Position numbers and translations under genes: made by a program. A stretch of DNA of 64,000 nt from contig JAUCEF010000005.1 in NCBI GenBank assembly GCA_033558025.1, forward strand, positions 4,154,001-4,218,000. Reading direction: 5' to 3'. Positions within the stretch are counted from its first letter, which is position 1. Each line of letters opens with the position of its first letter. Below, piece by piece: positions 44,313-53,923 of the stretch. Below the pieces are notes generated by a model. It searched no databases. It saw only the letters and a program-made list of their open reading frames with translations, and had not been told where the DNA came from. The DNA is from Phytophthora sp. 'mugwort'. Taxonomy: Eukaryota; Oomycota; Peronosporomycetes; Peronosporales; Peronosporaceae.

Positions 44313-45428
44313 ATGTCTTTTCAAGATCTACTGAAAAAACTCTACTATGATCCAAAAACCGGTTTTATCGGCACTCAAGCTCTGTATCAGAAGGCAAAGG
44401 AGTTAGATCCTGAGATTACTATCAAAATCGTAAAGGAGTGGTATGCTAACCAGACCGATATTCAACGATTTCAGGATCAGAAGAAGCGATTTGATGGCTT
44501 CAAAATAGCTTCACACAACCCCAGTTCGTGGCAAATGGATCTTGCGTTTTGGGAGAAACGACCAATTTTGACTGCTATCAACATCAACTCAAGGTTGGGG
44601 TACGCAAAGCTCTTATCAAACAAGACGGCAGCAACTGTGTTAGCAGTGCTTAAAGCATTTGTTCAACATCACACAGTTAATATCCTGACAAGCGATAATG
44701 GAAGCGAGTTCATGAACTCACAGGCTCAAGAATTCTTCAAAACTAAGAAAATTGAGCACTACAACAACGAACCAGGTGATCATGGAACCATGGGTAAAAT
44801 CGAACGATTCAACAGGACCTTGAAGCAGAGACTAACTAAAATGTCTCCCAAGAGGATTACGCAAAAGCTTATCAGCGATGTTATCGAAAACTATAATAGC
44901 ACGTTTCATCGCTCGATTAAAATGACCCCAAACGAGGCCAAAGGTAAAGTCATCGGGTCAGAGCTGGTACATAATCAAGGTGAAGCAGAGAGAGTTGAGA
45001 ATGAGTTCGAAGTCGGAGCAAATGTGCTATATCGACTTAAGAAGCAGACGTTTGATAAAGAAGCTGCTCGATGGAGCAAAGCCGTCTATACGATCGTTGG
45101 AATTGATGGATACCGAGTCCAAATTCGCTCAAAAAATGGTCATACCCTCTACAAGGCACCAAACGATCTCAAAATGGTTAAATCAGAGACTACGAATGCT
45201 ACTATGAATCGAGGTGATATTCTTGAGGCGGAGAAGATCTTGGATTACAAAAAGATACGCTCTGGAAGACCTGGCGTAGCCGGTCCGGGTGGGGCAGAGC
45301 CCGCACCAAAGTACAAATATCTGGTGAGATGGCTTGGTAATGAACCTGATTCCTGGGAACCGCAAGATAATCTCCGATTGATCAACAAAAATAAGAGATC
45401 TACCCTTGAAAAGGAGTATTGGGGTTAA
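44313..45428 (+). CDS. Polinton integrase (rve family) with C-terminal chromodomain
   Basis: 371 aa, intact. Catalytic triad: D in SSWQMDLAFWEK (about 72), D in NILTSDNGSEFMN (about 130), E in GTMGKIERFNRTLKQRL (about 166). The C-terminal chromodomain reads YKYLVRWLGNEPDSWEPQDN (about 330-350), preceded by a Gly/Pro linker. It joins linear element DNA to host DNA, giving 5-6 bp duplications; the chromodomain may steer insertion to histone-marked chromatin. It follows the polymerase by 48 bp, with an aatatagga motif before the ATG. Confidence 0.93.
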   Translation: MSFQDLLKKLYYDPKTGFIGTQALYQKAKELDPEITIKIVKEWYANQTDIQRFQDQKKRFDGFKIASHNPSSWQMDLAFWEKRPILTAININSRLGYAKLLSNKTAATVLAVLKAFVQHHTVNILTSDNGSEFMNSQAQEFFKTKKIEHYNNEPGDHGTMGKIERFNRTLKQRLTKMSPKRITQKLISDVIENYNSTFHRSIKMTPNEAKGKVIGSELVHNQGEAERVENEFEVGANVLYRLKKQTFDKEAARWSKAVYTIVGIDGYRVQIRSKNGHTLYKAPNDLKMVKSETTNATMNRGDILEAEKILDYKKIRSGRPGVAGPGGAEPAPKYKYLVRWLGNEPDSWEPQDNLRLINKNKRSTLEKEYWG

Positions 45429-45541
45429 AAAAATGAGTCATAATTAGCTTGTAAATAAGTTTGATAGAGACATCCTCTGTAAGCTTTTGACTCGGTATAT
45501 CATTCGATGTATTTTTTATGATATTTTTGTAAATATCTGAC

Positions 45542-45850
45542 TTGATATATAGATATAATAATGTGTGCAGGCTGTTTAGAGAAAGACGTGAGCTTGCCAA
45601 GCTACAAAGGAAGCTTTGGATCATTCAGGAGGTTAGTCGTATCAAGAATGAGTTGATGAATCTTGATGCTGTCGCTAATTTCCGTAAAACTGTTGTAAAT
45701 CAGAAGTATAGAAATGAGTTGGAAGATATATTTGGAGTTCCATTCCATTGTATCAAGGATCGATATCTTAATCTTCTAAATGAGCGAAATCATATTTGTC
45801 ATTCTTATGCTACATTCCGACACGACTCAGTCATGCCGAGTTATTGGTAA
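45542..45850 (+). CDS. small Polinton protein of unknown function
   Basis: About 100 residues, rich in Arg/Lys/Glu at the start (CRLFRERRELAKLQRKLWII) and with NFRKTVVNQKYRNELEDIFG further on. The frame has no ATG near its upstream end; the first is internal (45656, MNLDAVANF). The ATG at 45561 is in another frame, so the start is either frameshifted, spliced (atgtgtgcag looks acceptor-like) or non-AUG. No family recognised. Confidence 0.4.
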   Translation: MIYRYNNVCRLFRERRELAKLQRKLWIIQEVSRIKNELMNLDAVANFRKTVVNQKYRNELEDIFGVPFHCIKDRYLNLLNERNHICHSYATFRHDSVMPSYW

Positions 45851-45892
45851 TTTGAGTACTCATTTTTTTATGATTCGCAACATATAAATACG

Positions 45893-48543
45893 ATGTTCCC
45901 AAATTTCACATCCCTCGCTCAGAGAGAGCAGAAACGTCAGGAGCTACTTGAAAAAGCTCAGCGGCGCGTTCGACAAGCTAATGCCAAGCGTGAGATAGTA
46001 TCAGGGCGCAGCGTGGGCGACTGATATATCCAATGCTATCACTACCATTGCTAAGAAAACGACAGCAACAACCCAAACTGATACAGGTGTTGGCACTGAT
46101 GGCAATCCCTGATGCAGTGAAGCAAACCCTGAATGATATTATTGATCAGGCGATTGCTCAATCTGACTTAAAAAAAAGCCCCAGTGATGAAAACTCTGGT
46201 ATAAACCCTGAGGTATCAACCGATCCTGAAGTAAATGTTCGCCCCGTTATGGTAGAAAATGGAACTAACACCCCTCGTGTTGATAAGGCGGATAAAAACG
46301 TTCAGGCTCAACCTAACACATCAGATGTTGGGGTTGGCGAGGATAAGGCAACAGACGATGTTGATTCCCTTAGTGATGATGGCAACAATGAAATTGAAGA
46401 ACAGAAGCGATCGAAACAAGCGGTTGCTGACATATTTGAGGTTTATCCGATTCTTGCTAAACTGTGTATTCATCCGGTCGCTTCTAATGGTCGTCAGCTA
46501 ACGAAGTATTATATTGGAAACGGAGCAAAGACATACAATATTAGATTGAACAGGATTGTTTTAGTTCCAAGCATCAATTGGACAGAGACATACGATCATA
46601 TTGGTATTGTCATTACCAACGATGCTAGATTTCTTAATTATGTCAATGAGAAACGAGAACGCAATGAAATGGGTAAAGAGGATAAAAATGCACCGTTTCA
46701 AGTATGGAAGCGTATTGGATCCAAAAGAGCAAGGGCTTTTTCTTCTGATGACTATAAACTAAGCAAACAGCGACTTGAAGACAGTTTCCTCTTTGATAAT
46801 TCAACTTCCACAACTTCCGATCAGTATGATAGTAAAATGAAAATGCACTTGATCATTGTTAAAAATAAGGTACTACTTGAATCAAACGGTTTAATGAAAA
46901 AGATTGTTCCTGTCCTTAAAGGAACGAACAAAGCAACCCCTTTTGATGCTAATGGTTATGTATGGATCAAGGGGAGTACTATTGGTGTTTTCGGTAAGGA
47001 AAGTAATCAAATGAAGCCGGCTATCATCAAGAAAGTCAAATGGCAACTCTCACTCAAATCATTTGTTGATATGGTCAGAGCGAAAGGTCTTGACTTAGAG
47101 ATGGTTGGTGATGAGGATAAAGAAATTGATGCGAATGATTTCACAGAAGGTGTAGGAGAGGCACGCCAAGGTACAATGGCTGGCGTTGATGAAGATATGG
47201 ATCAAAATCTATCTAACGCTGACAACGATGCTAAAAAAATCATAACCGATTACTACAGCTCTATTTATTCTAAGGGGGTTAAAATCCCATTCAGACTCAA
47301 ACCAATCGTTGAGTCTAAGGGTAGCGTTAAAACTCATACAGACTACTATTTTGGTGAGCCATCTGAGACCAGACCATTGAATATTAGAAATGGGAAACAC
47401 AAGCAAGTATCTGGAGAAGCGTGGAAGGGATTGATGAAGAATATCAGGTGGATGGGTACATTCCTATCGTTGCTCGATGGATTTGAGGATTTGGATAAAT
47501 ATCTCAAGGAAGTTGAGTATCCATTCCCATCAAATGATGAGGAAGCAGCAAAATTGGTTGAAAGTAAGAAACTTGATCAGCAAAGGCGCAAAAATCTCGA
47601 TGATAATCTTAAAATATTGAATGAAGCAATCTTGAATACGGCTCATGATATCAGACGACAAGGTATTGAACCCTATACTCAGGTTGATAGTGAAGGCCAA
47701 CTACAGAAGCTTCATGATGATTCTGAACGCGCTTACCAATCATACGGAGAAGCGCAAAAGCGTTATGAAGAGGCTAAGGAAGCAGCCAAAGGAAATAACT
47801 CAAAATCAGCTCGATCGGCACTAAAGGCAGCGGCATCAGCTATGAAGGCAACAAGAGCTGTATTTAACGCAAAAGCTAAACAATATAGCATTGTGGCTCA
47901 GGAGCAAATCAATGTAGATGGCTTTGTTGATCGTCAAGATGATAAATCGGTTCGTAGAGTTATGAATGATATGATTAATCAGGTTAGCGGAAGCGGGTTG
48001 AAAGGTCGTGGTCTAAGAGGAGCAGGTGTAGCTCCACTCGATGGGGTAGTCAGACGTGGAAGAACCTACAATCTAAATGAGATTCAGGGGTTAGCAACAC
48101 CAAGCGCCTATGTTTATCGACAAATAGGAAGCAAGTATATCCGTATCCCAGATCTTGATGCAAAGACTCTTGTGATTGTTCAACCTAACCGTCGCAAATG
48201 TGGGCCGAAGTGTCAGATTAGTGATAGCCTACAATCAATGATCAGAAGTCTCGTATATAAGAACCATATCGATCAGGGGATGTATGACAAGCTCAGCATC
48301 GAAATTAAAAAAAATGTTCAAGGAGATCCTTGCCATAACTCATCTTCAGTACAATTTCCACGATAAGCTCACGGATCCACTTGAAACACTTCGCGCTGAG
48401 TATGACAAGCTCAAGCTCATATTGAGTTAGGAAATGATAATCCAAGCATCACCCAACAGCTCAAGTCTCTTACAGTGGATATGTACAGCAATCGACTCAT
48501 TGATGATAAAGAATTTAAGGAAATTATAACTCGACTACTATAA
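45893..48543 (+). pseudogene. large Polinton virion/core-type protein, frameshifted
   Basis: The line starts at ATG 45893 with a basic helix (QKRQELLEKAQRRVRQANAK), shifts frame near 46005 (AAWATDISNAITTIAKKTTA) and again near 46110 into the main 46033-48366 frame. It shifts once more at A8 (about 48306-48313) into FKEILAITHLQYNFHDKLTD and again near 48425 into QQLKSLTVDMYSNRLIDDKE before TAA 48541-48543. The central 700 residues are not recognised; a coiled-coil segment, YEEAKEAAKGNNSKSARSAL, lies near residue 580. SGLKGRGLRGAGVAPL near residue 655 contains two adenoviral-protease-type consensus sites (LKGR|G, LRGA|G). A structural polyprotein is inferred. Confidence 0.6.
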
Positions 48544-48545
48544 TC

Positions 48546-48848
48546 ATGTTCTTCTTTAACCCCCGAATTATTGCAGCCTCAAGTGGGAGCTATGGTGATA
48601 ACGCTGATAACAACGTTGCTGAGCTCAAAGCCATCATGAAGAATCTAATCATTCATGAACGCCCTCAGAAGACTCAGGCAGCCGTATGGGCTACTGATCT
48701 CGATAAGTCCATCAGGAAGGTGGATGCATCAACGCAAACCGAGGGTGGGCGTATGTGGGCCTACCAACCCAAGAAAAGAGCCCTTCGGGCTCCGGGCGGG
48801 GACATTGCCCCGCGCCAAAAAAAGACCGTGAAGACGTTTGCTATTTAA
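48546..48848 (+). CDS. small Polinton protein sharing a module with the preceding gene
   Basis: 100 aa from ATG 48546, two bases after the stop of the preceding gene. KTQAAVWATDLDKSIRKVDA then STQTEGG parallels the AAWATDISNAITTI...TQTDTGVG module at the start of the preceding gene, so the two may derive from a duplicated N-terminal module. The last third (KKRALRAPGGDIAPRQKK) is encoded by two G+C-rich hairpins. Function unknown. Confidence 0.5.
   Translation: MFFFNPRIIAASSGSYGDNADNNVAELKAIMKNLIIHERPQKTQAAVWATDLDKSIRKVDASTQTEGGRMWAYQPKKRALRAPGGDIAPRQKKTVKTFAI
48796..48813. terminator. G+C-rich hairpin followed by A-run, possible transcript end
   Basis: Stem gcgggg/ccccgc around acattg, followed by gcc and seven A. 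A second stem, gagccc-ttc-gggctc, lies just upstream (48778-48792). These are conspicuous in an A+T-rich element and lie at the convergent 3' ends of plus- and minus-strand genes. A terminator role is inference. Confidence 0.3.
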
Positions 48849-48940
48849 GCAATAACCTGAAGGCAAGGGGCGCAAGCACCGAGCCAAGGGCTCTAAGCTT
48901 ACTTAATGCCACTTCGCACGAGTTTGTTTCGATATCCTCG

Positions 48941-49470
48941 TTAAATGTTGATTTTTTTATCGCTGATACTTACTTCAAGTATGGCAGACTCACCATCAGG
49001 ACTTTTGGTGGGAAGAAACACACTATCACCAAGAACATTAATTTTGTCAGCTTGTAGCATCGTCGATCCCACGATCTGATTAGGTTCATCAGTAGTTAAA
49101 TTAGTTTTAAGCTCTTTACTTGGTAGGCAACCCATTATTTTATATTTAGGTCCATAGATATTTTTTTGAATGAGCTTGCACTCAGACGGACGGCACGGCC
49201 GACTGACTGCGTCAGCGACCCTACCGAAGGTAAACCAATCGGCTGAGTACATCGGATGGTTGTTTTGTGTCGCTTATAGTATCTTTCGCGCCTCGCTTTA
49301 TCGCTGTGATCATACGCACGAAATGCTCTTAAAGGTGTCGAATCCTTGTATTGTTGATAAGGCGTACCATCCCGCTTGAAAGCGCCAAAAGATACAATGC
49401 TACCATCATCAAACACAGCATCATATTGTTTTCCCTTTCGTTGAGAAACTCTAAACTTGAAGGCAGCCAT
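48941..49470 (-). pseudogene. small conserved virus-type protein (DUF5754-like), frameshifted
   Basis: From ATG 49470 the minus frame reads MAAFKFRVSQRKGKQYDAVF then FDDGSIVSFGAFKRDG, AYDHSDKARRERYYKRH. This is a KYxAVF-DG-xxxFG...DHxDxxRRxxYxxRH pattern I associate with small proteins of Polinton-like and large DNA viruses (DUF5754-type). The usual C-terminus is absent; the line appears to shift into the frame 49252-48941 (YGPKYKIMGCLPSKELKTNL, INVLGDSVFLPTKSPDGESA). Whether this is one fused gene or two is unclear. Function unknown. A gagtatagac motif precedes the start. Confidence 0.45.
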
Positions 49471-49483
49471 TGTCTATACTCAC

Positions 49484-51487
49484 TCAGCGATTTTTCAACT
49501 CATCGATTTGCTTTTGCTGGTCATCTACTCTATCAATCAATGCCTGAATCATTCTCACGTTATAAGCAGCTAATTTTGAATAATCTACATGAAGCTTTAC
49601 CCCCTTAGGCTCTAACCATGGATCAGAACTTTGCTCAAGTTCTGTATCATTATCAGGGATACGAGCGCCTAAATCTAAGAATCCTTGATCTAAAACATCC
49701 TGAGCGATCAGACCCAATTCTTTTGGCTTATCAGGATGTTGCTTCCATTTATATGATTTCACTTTCAAGGTCTTGTAAAGACATACAACACGGCCAATAG
49801 GCACATCAACAATATCTTGCTTTAAACGACGATCTGATTGCATAACCACCGCTTCGCAACCAATATATCCGTTAAATATACCGCATACATTTGTATATGT
49901 GATTGGTGTTCCAGTAGCAGTTTCTGTCACTCCAGAGTCAGTTCTTAGTCGATACACTGTTAGTCCTACATTACCTGCACTATTCCATGTATAACTTACA
50001 GTATTAGAGACATGGAGAGGGGCTGATGGGGTGACAGTAGATAATCCAAGACGTCCAGTGTTCGTTAGAGTCATACGAGTTGTCTGATTAGTACCAAATC
50101 TTAGGTCATTAGATGTATAATTTCCAATCCAAGTAGCATTCGTAGATGTTGCATTAGTGCCATTATTGACCTCGATTTGAAACTGAACAGGTGAAATGTT
50201 CGATCCTTTAAATGTAAGCATCCTTGTATAGCTACTATCCAAATAATCCGTTCCAGATCCAGTAATAGAGAAATATTCATTTGCAGGTGTTGAATTAATG
50301 CCTAACTCTGTTAAGCTTCCTACAGTTGTTATATTAGCTTGATTTCCATAAGCTAAAAACCCCTTTAGACTACCAGAGCACGTAATATCACCAGATGTTG
50401 AAAGGGTTGCTGCTGATATATTTCGACTTGCATCGACGAAAGCAACACTATTGACTTGATACCCAGCGAATGCGTTCATCGTTCCGCTACAAGCAATATT
50501 ACCGATATTTTGGATATGCCTTGAGCTTGTGATAACATCAGTCCCGCTGATTCTGATCGATCCGAAGTCGCCGAGTGTCCCGCTGACCTTTATCGAACCA
50601 TTCAGGTTTTGAGCATCAAGAGTGCGGATCGATGCGATATCCTTGTTGATATCAACTACGAGAGCTTTAAATGCTACAGCACCACCATAACTGATGCCAA
50701 CGAATGCCATATGATCAAAATTGAGATACGACCCCAACGATGAGTTCCAGAATTTGAGGTTAGGTATTTGCAAACCAGTTCCACCAGTATTCAGCGTGAG
50801 GTTGGTTAGGATTCCAACAGCCGTAATGCCCGTTTGAGATCCTGAAACAGCTCCAGTCAGCGTTGTTGCGGATATTGATGATAAACCAGTTAATGATCTA
50901 CCTGCACCCGTGAATACAAGGTTGCCGCCAATCGTGAGCCCTGATAGCGTCCCAAGTGAAGTAATATTGGTTTGAGCTCCTGTCGATAGCGTGCCAGATA
51001 GTGTATCTGCCGATACAGCGCCAGAGACATTCAATGCTGAGAGAGTGCCAAGTGAAGTAATACCAGGCTGCGCCGCGGTCTTTATGGATCCATAAATATT
51101 GGTCGCCGTCAGTGATGTAATAGTTCCGATTTCGCCAGATCCTCCAAGAACGAGAGCCTTTGAGTTTGCGGCTGATCCGGGTGTAATTCCATCTAAGAAT
51201 GATGGTAGAGTCCCCACGGGAACACCTGCGACCGTCAGAGCGCTGCAACTGATAGTACCAAGCTCACTAATATCATTATTGGTTCCAGGAACAAGTGATA
51301 CGCCTTGTGTAGCTATCCCGGGTGTAATCCCTGATAGGAACGTCAATCGATAATCATTCTTATCAAGATACAAAGTCTGAGCATACTCATATGACAGATA
51401 ACCAGACGAATCCAACTTTAGAAAGTAATCGGGATTATAGATGGTTGATGTGAAAATTGGCTGAGGATAATGAAAACCAGAACTCAT
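49484..51487 (-). CDS. fibre/tail-spike-like protein with C-terminal S74 chaperone domain
   Basis: 667 aa from ATG 51487 (MSSGFHYPQPIFTSTIYNPD); an upstream in-frame GTG is unlikely. Residues about 75-420 are a beta-helix-like run of Thr/Ser/Gly repeats (TSLGTLSALNVSGAVSADTL, TSLGTLSGLTIGGNLVFTGA, GDFGSIRISGTDVI). The last about 120 residues form an intramolecular chaperone autoprocessing (Peptidase S74) domain: SDRRLKQDI with the Ser-Lys pair, KTLKVKSYKWKQHPDKPKEL, LGLIAQDV, and a final coiled coil, NVRMIQALIDRVDDQQKQID. In phage and viral fibres this domain trimerises and is then cut off. A ctatatag motif lies 20 bp upstream, shared with the divergent ATPase gene. Confidence 0.85.
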   Translation of the reverse strand: MSSGFHYPQPIFTSTIYNPDYFLKLDSSGYLSYEYAQTLYLDKNDYRLTFLSGITPGIATQGVSLVPGTNNDISELGTISCSALTVAGVPVGTLPSFLDGITPGSAANSKALVLGGSGEIGTITSLTATNIYGSIKTAAQPGITSLGTLSALNVSGAVSADTLSGTLSTGAQTNITSLGTLSGLTIGGNLVFTGAGRSLTGLSSISATTLTGAVSGSQTGITAVGILTNLTLNTGGTGLQIPNLKFWNSSLGSYLNFDHMAFVGISYGGAVAFKALVVDINKDIASIRTLDAQNLNGSIKVSGTLGDFGSIRISGTDVITSSRHIQNIGNIACSGTMNAFAGYQVNSVAFVDASRNISAATLSTSGDITCSGSLKGFLAYGNQANITTVGSLTELGINSTPANEYFSITGSGTDYLDSSYTRMLTFKGSNISPVQFQIEVNNGTNATSTNATWIGNYTSNDLRFGTNQTTRMTLTNTGRLGLSTVTPSAPLHVSNTVSYTWNSAGNVGLTVYRLRTDSGVTETATGTPITYTNVCGIFNGYIGCEAVVMQSDRRLKQDIVDVPIGRVVCLYKTLKVKSYKWKQHPDKPKELGLIAQDVLDQGFLDLGARIPDNDTELEQSSDPWLEPKGVKLHVDYSKLAAYNVRMIQALIDRVDDQQKQIDELKNR

Positions 51488-51537
51488 AGTTGTTTTTTGT
51501 CTCACGCTATATAGAACAAGCGATTAAATACACGATC

Positions 51538-52228
51538 ATGAGCGGAATTCCAAACTATGGGCCTCCCTCCCGAAAAAGTTCAAATCGTCAAGCATGAGTG
51601 ATATACCAGCTCTTGACATTAAAAAGCTGTTCAGGATGGTTGTCCTTGGTCCATCGTTCAGTGAGAAGAACAATCTATGTATGTTCATCCTCAAGCATTC
51701 TCCTCACGTATTTGCACATCTAACGATCATAGCTCGTAATCCTCAGCAAGAATTGTATGAGTATCTCCGTGATAAGTTGGAAGATTTCATTACTTTCGCT
51801 GACCCCGATACCCCACCGAAAGTTAATCAAGTCCGCCATACGCCAATGAGCTCCAACAAACCTGAACTTGGCATCATAGACGACTACAGTAATGATAAGC
51901 TACTCCAGAAGAATATCTACTCACATTATCTTACAAGGGGCCGACATTTCAAGATATGCACCATATTCCTTAGCCACAGCTACTTTGCTACTGAAAAAAA
52001 AATAAGATGATTCGCTTGAATTCAGAGTACGTGGCGATCCTAAAAGCTAATTCGAAGCGTGATTTACAGATGGTGGTCAAGGACTTCAATATCAAGGGGG
52101 TAGATGATCGCTCGATCGACTATTACTACAACAAAGCCACTGAGCAAAAGGGACAGATGTTATTCATCGACTCGGTGAAGGGTCAAATCAGGTACAACTT
52201 TGATAGACCTATTGCGATGGAAGAGTAA
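51538..52228 (+). pseudogene. A32-type genome-packaging ATPase, frameshifted
   Basis: Main frame 51594-52010 (MSDIPALDIKKLFRMVVLG) breaks at an A9 run (51993-52001) and continues one frame over at 52007-52228 (MIRLNSEYVAILKANSKRDL). FtsK/HerA-type features are present: a P-loop region LGPSFSEKNNL (normally GPSGSGKSNL, so both loop glycines and the Ser/Thr after Lys are replaced), Walker B LGIIDDYSND, and HSYFATEKKIR before the break, matching the usual SxSYFxxPKxIR line. A 19-residue frame from ATG 51538 (MSGIPNYGPPSRKSSNRQA) overlaps the main start as ATGA and may be the true N-terminus, shifted. Probably non-functional. Confidence 0.8.
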
Positions 52229-52274
52229 TTCCATTTAATCAATCAGAAATATGCTTAGCATCATATAATTAACG

Positions 52275-53141
52275 ATGTCAAATTTCATCAAAATCGATAG
52301 TACCAACCTCGTACAAGATGGATACAATTCCACTTGGAAATATCAATTCCCTGGATCGGCTGCTGACATCCATGAAGCTGTTTGTGCTGTTCAATCAATC
52401 AGCATGTACAACTCGGAATATAACATAGATGCGATGCAATTTCAGAATACTTCATTCAAAATCGAAGTGCCAACGGCGGCTACTACATCTACGAAAAGTA
52501 TGAATCTACAAGATGGTATCTATCAATACACAAATATCAACGCAAGCATCCAAGCCGCTTTGATCACCGCTGGTGCATATCTGATCGATAGCGATGGAAA
52601 TAACGTTTTCTATATCCAATTGGTCCAAAACAGTGTCTATTACGCTGCTCAGATCGATTTCTCGCCTACTCCTACTTCCCTCCCATCAGGATATACAAGA
52701 CCCGCTACTGGGCTTTATTCCGTTTCTGGTACTGGTTTGCCTACAACTACACGCGTGCCTCGTCTGATTATTGACAATGCTGAGTTTGGTAAGGTTCTTG
52801 GTCTTGTTTCAGGAACGTATCCCGCTGCATCGGCTACTGTTGCAAGCTCTCAGCTATCAAATATCATTCCTCAAGCTCATCCAACGAGCTCATACATCGT
52901 TCGTTGTGATCTTATAAAAAATGAGTACGTCGCCTCGGGTGATATTCTAAGTGCGTTTGATAGAGGTGATGCCCCAATTGGAAAGTTGATTAATTATAAA
53001 CCAAGTCAATATGCTTGGATGAACTGCCACAATGGCTCTCGCTCTACGATCACAATTAGCATTTACAATCAGGATGATAAGAAAGTAATCTTTCGTGATA
53101 CATCAGTATCGATCATGCTTCTAATTCGTCCAAAACAATAA
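52275..53141 (+). CDS. Polinton minor capsid (penton-like, single jelly roll) protein
   Basis: 288 aa, intact. The layout follows Polinton/virophage penton proteins: short N-terminus, AVCAVQSISMYNSEYNIDAM, a beta-strand series with NLQDGIYQYTNINASIQAAL, and a C-terminal strand region ending TITISIYNQDDKKVIFRDTS then VSIMLLIRPKQ. Its place beside ATPase, protease and major capsid genes fits. Assignment rests on pattern and context rather than a catalytic motif. A catataatt element lies about 12 bp upstream. Confidence 0.7.
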   Translation: MSNFIKIDSTNLVQDGYNSTWKYQFPGSAADIHEAVCAVQSISMYNSEYNIDAMQFQNTSFKIEVPTAATTSTKSMNLQDGIYQYTNINASIQAALITAGAYLIDSDGNNVFYIQLVQNSVYYAAQIDFSPTPTSLPSGYTRPATGLYSVSGTGLPTTTRVPRLIIDNAEFGKVLGLVSGTYPAASATVASSQLSNIIPQAHPTSSYIVRCDLIKNEYVASGDILSAFDRGDAPIGKLINYKPSQYAWMNCHNGSRSTITISIYNQDDKKVIFRDTSVSIMLLIRPKQ

Positions 53142-53159
53142 GCTGATGATATATTTTTT

Positions 53160-53921
53160 TTAGAAAGTAAAACTTCCAGCTGCCATAGCCTTCTTTCTCA
53201 TAGCTCGAATCTTAGCCATGTGATCCTTAGCCTCTTGACTACCCTTTGCAAATTTTTTGGGCTTGGGCTTGGCTACACCAACGCCGTATCGTCTCTTTAC
53301 TTCTCCACGGATAGACTTGATTAGGTTTTCATGCTCAGGGTTAGTCGCCTTGGATAGTAGGTACTTCTCTCCTGCATCAACTGCATCAGTTAGAACCCCC
53401 TTTCGTTTAGCGTAAGATAGAGCTCGCTTAGCTCCCTTCTTCACATCAGTCATAGTTAGTTTTCCTCCTTCCTTATCAGAGTCGCTTTCATAGACACCAA
53501 TACCCGTCATGGAACGAATGGCTGCTCTTGCGGGGATAGCCGCCGATGGCTGACCTGCATATGTTGCAAGAGCGGGAACTGCAAAATCAGCTGCTCCACT
53601 AAGTAATCCTGAGTCTTTGGCGAACTTAAAAGCTGATTTGATATCTCCCCATACCTTAGACCAAATACTCGCTCCGTGCATGCCTCCACCATTCATATGC
53701 TTGAATGGATAGCCGATTTCCTTCTTTGTGATAGTCAGTCGCGTTCCTTTCCCCGCTTTAGCAGCCTTGACTGCCTTAGCGTAGCTCTCGGGATGTAGAT
53801 GTAGTGTAGCTCCGCTTTCGCTTAGATCATCTTTCGACAGCGTTAGTGTTCCTGTCTTGAACGCTCGCTTGAGCTTCGCTTCGGGGATAGCTGATGAAAC
53901 TGATAACTCCTTGAAAGTCAT
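53160..53921 (-). CDS. minor virion/core protein (adenovirus pVI- or core-like)
   Basis: About 253 aa from ATG 53921 (MTFKELSVSSAIPEAKLKRA), which lies 2 bp after the protease stop; earlier in-frame ATGs overlap the protease gene. The N-terminal third is a small Thr/Lys domain (GTLTLSKDDLSESGATLHLH), then a MNGGGMHGASIWSKVWGDIK segment followed by an amphipathic/hydrophobic stretch, then a Lys/Arg-rich C-terminus (KPKPKKFAKGSQEAKDHMAK). The MNGG|G stretch matches the (M/I/L)xGG|x site of adenovirus-type proteases. Such Gly-rich, membrane-active or DNA-condensing proteins are standard in Polintons and adintoviruses. The exact role is inferred. Confidence 0.6.
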   Translation of the reverse strand: MTFKELSVSSAIPEAKLKRAFKTGTLTLSKDDLSESGATLHLHPESYAKAVKAAKAGKGTRLTITKKEIGYPFKHMNGGGMHGASIWSKVWGDIKSAFKFAKDSGLLSGAADFAVPALATYAGQPSAAIPARAAIRSMTGIGVYESDSDKEGGKLTMTDVKKGAKRALSYAKRKGVLTDAVDAGEKYLLSKATNPEHENLIKSIRGEVKRRYGVGVAKPKPKKFAKGSQEAKDHMAKIRAMRKKAMAAGSFTF

Positions 53922-53923
53922 GG

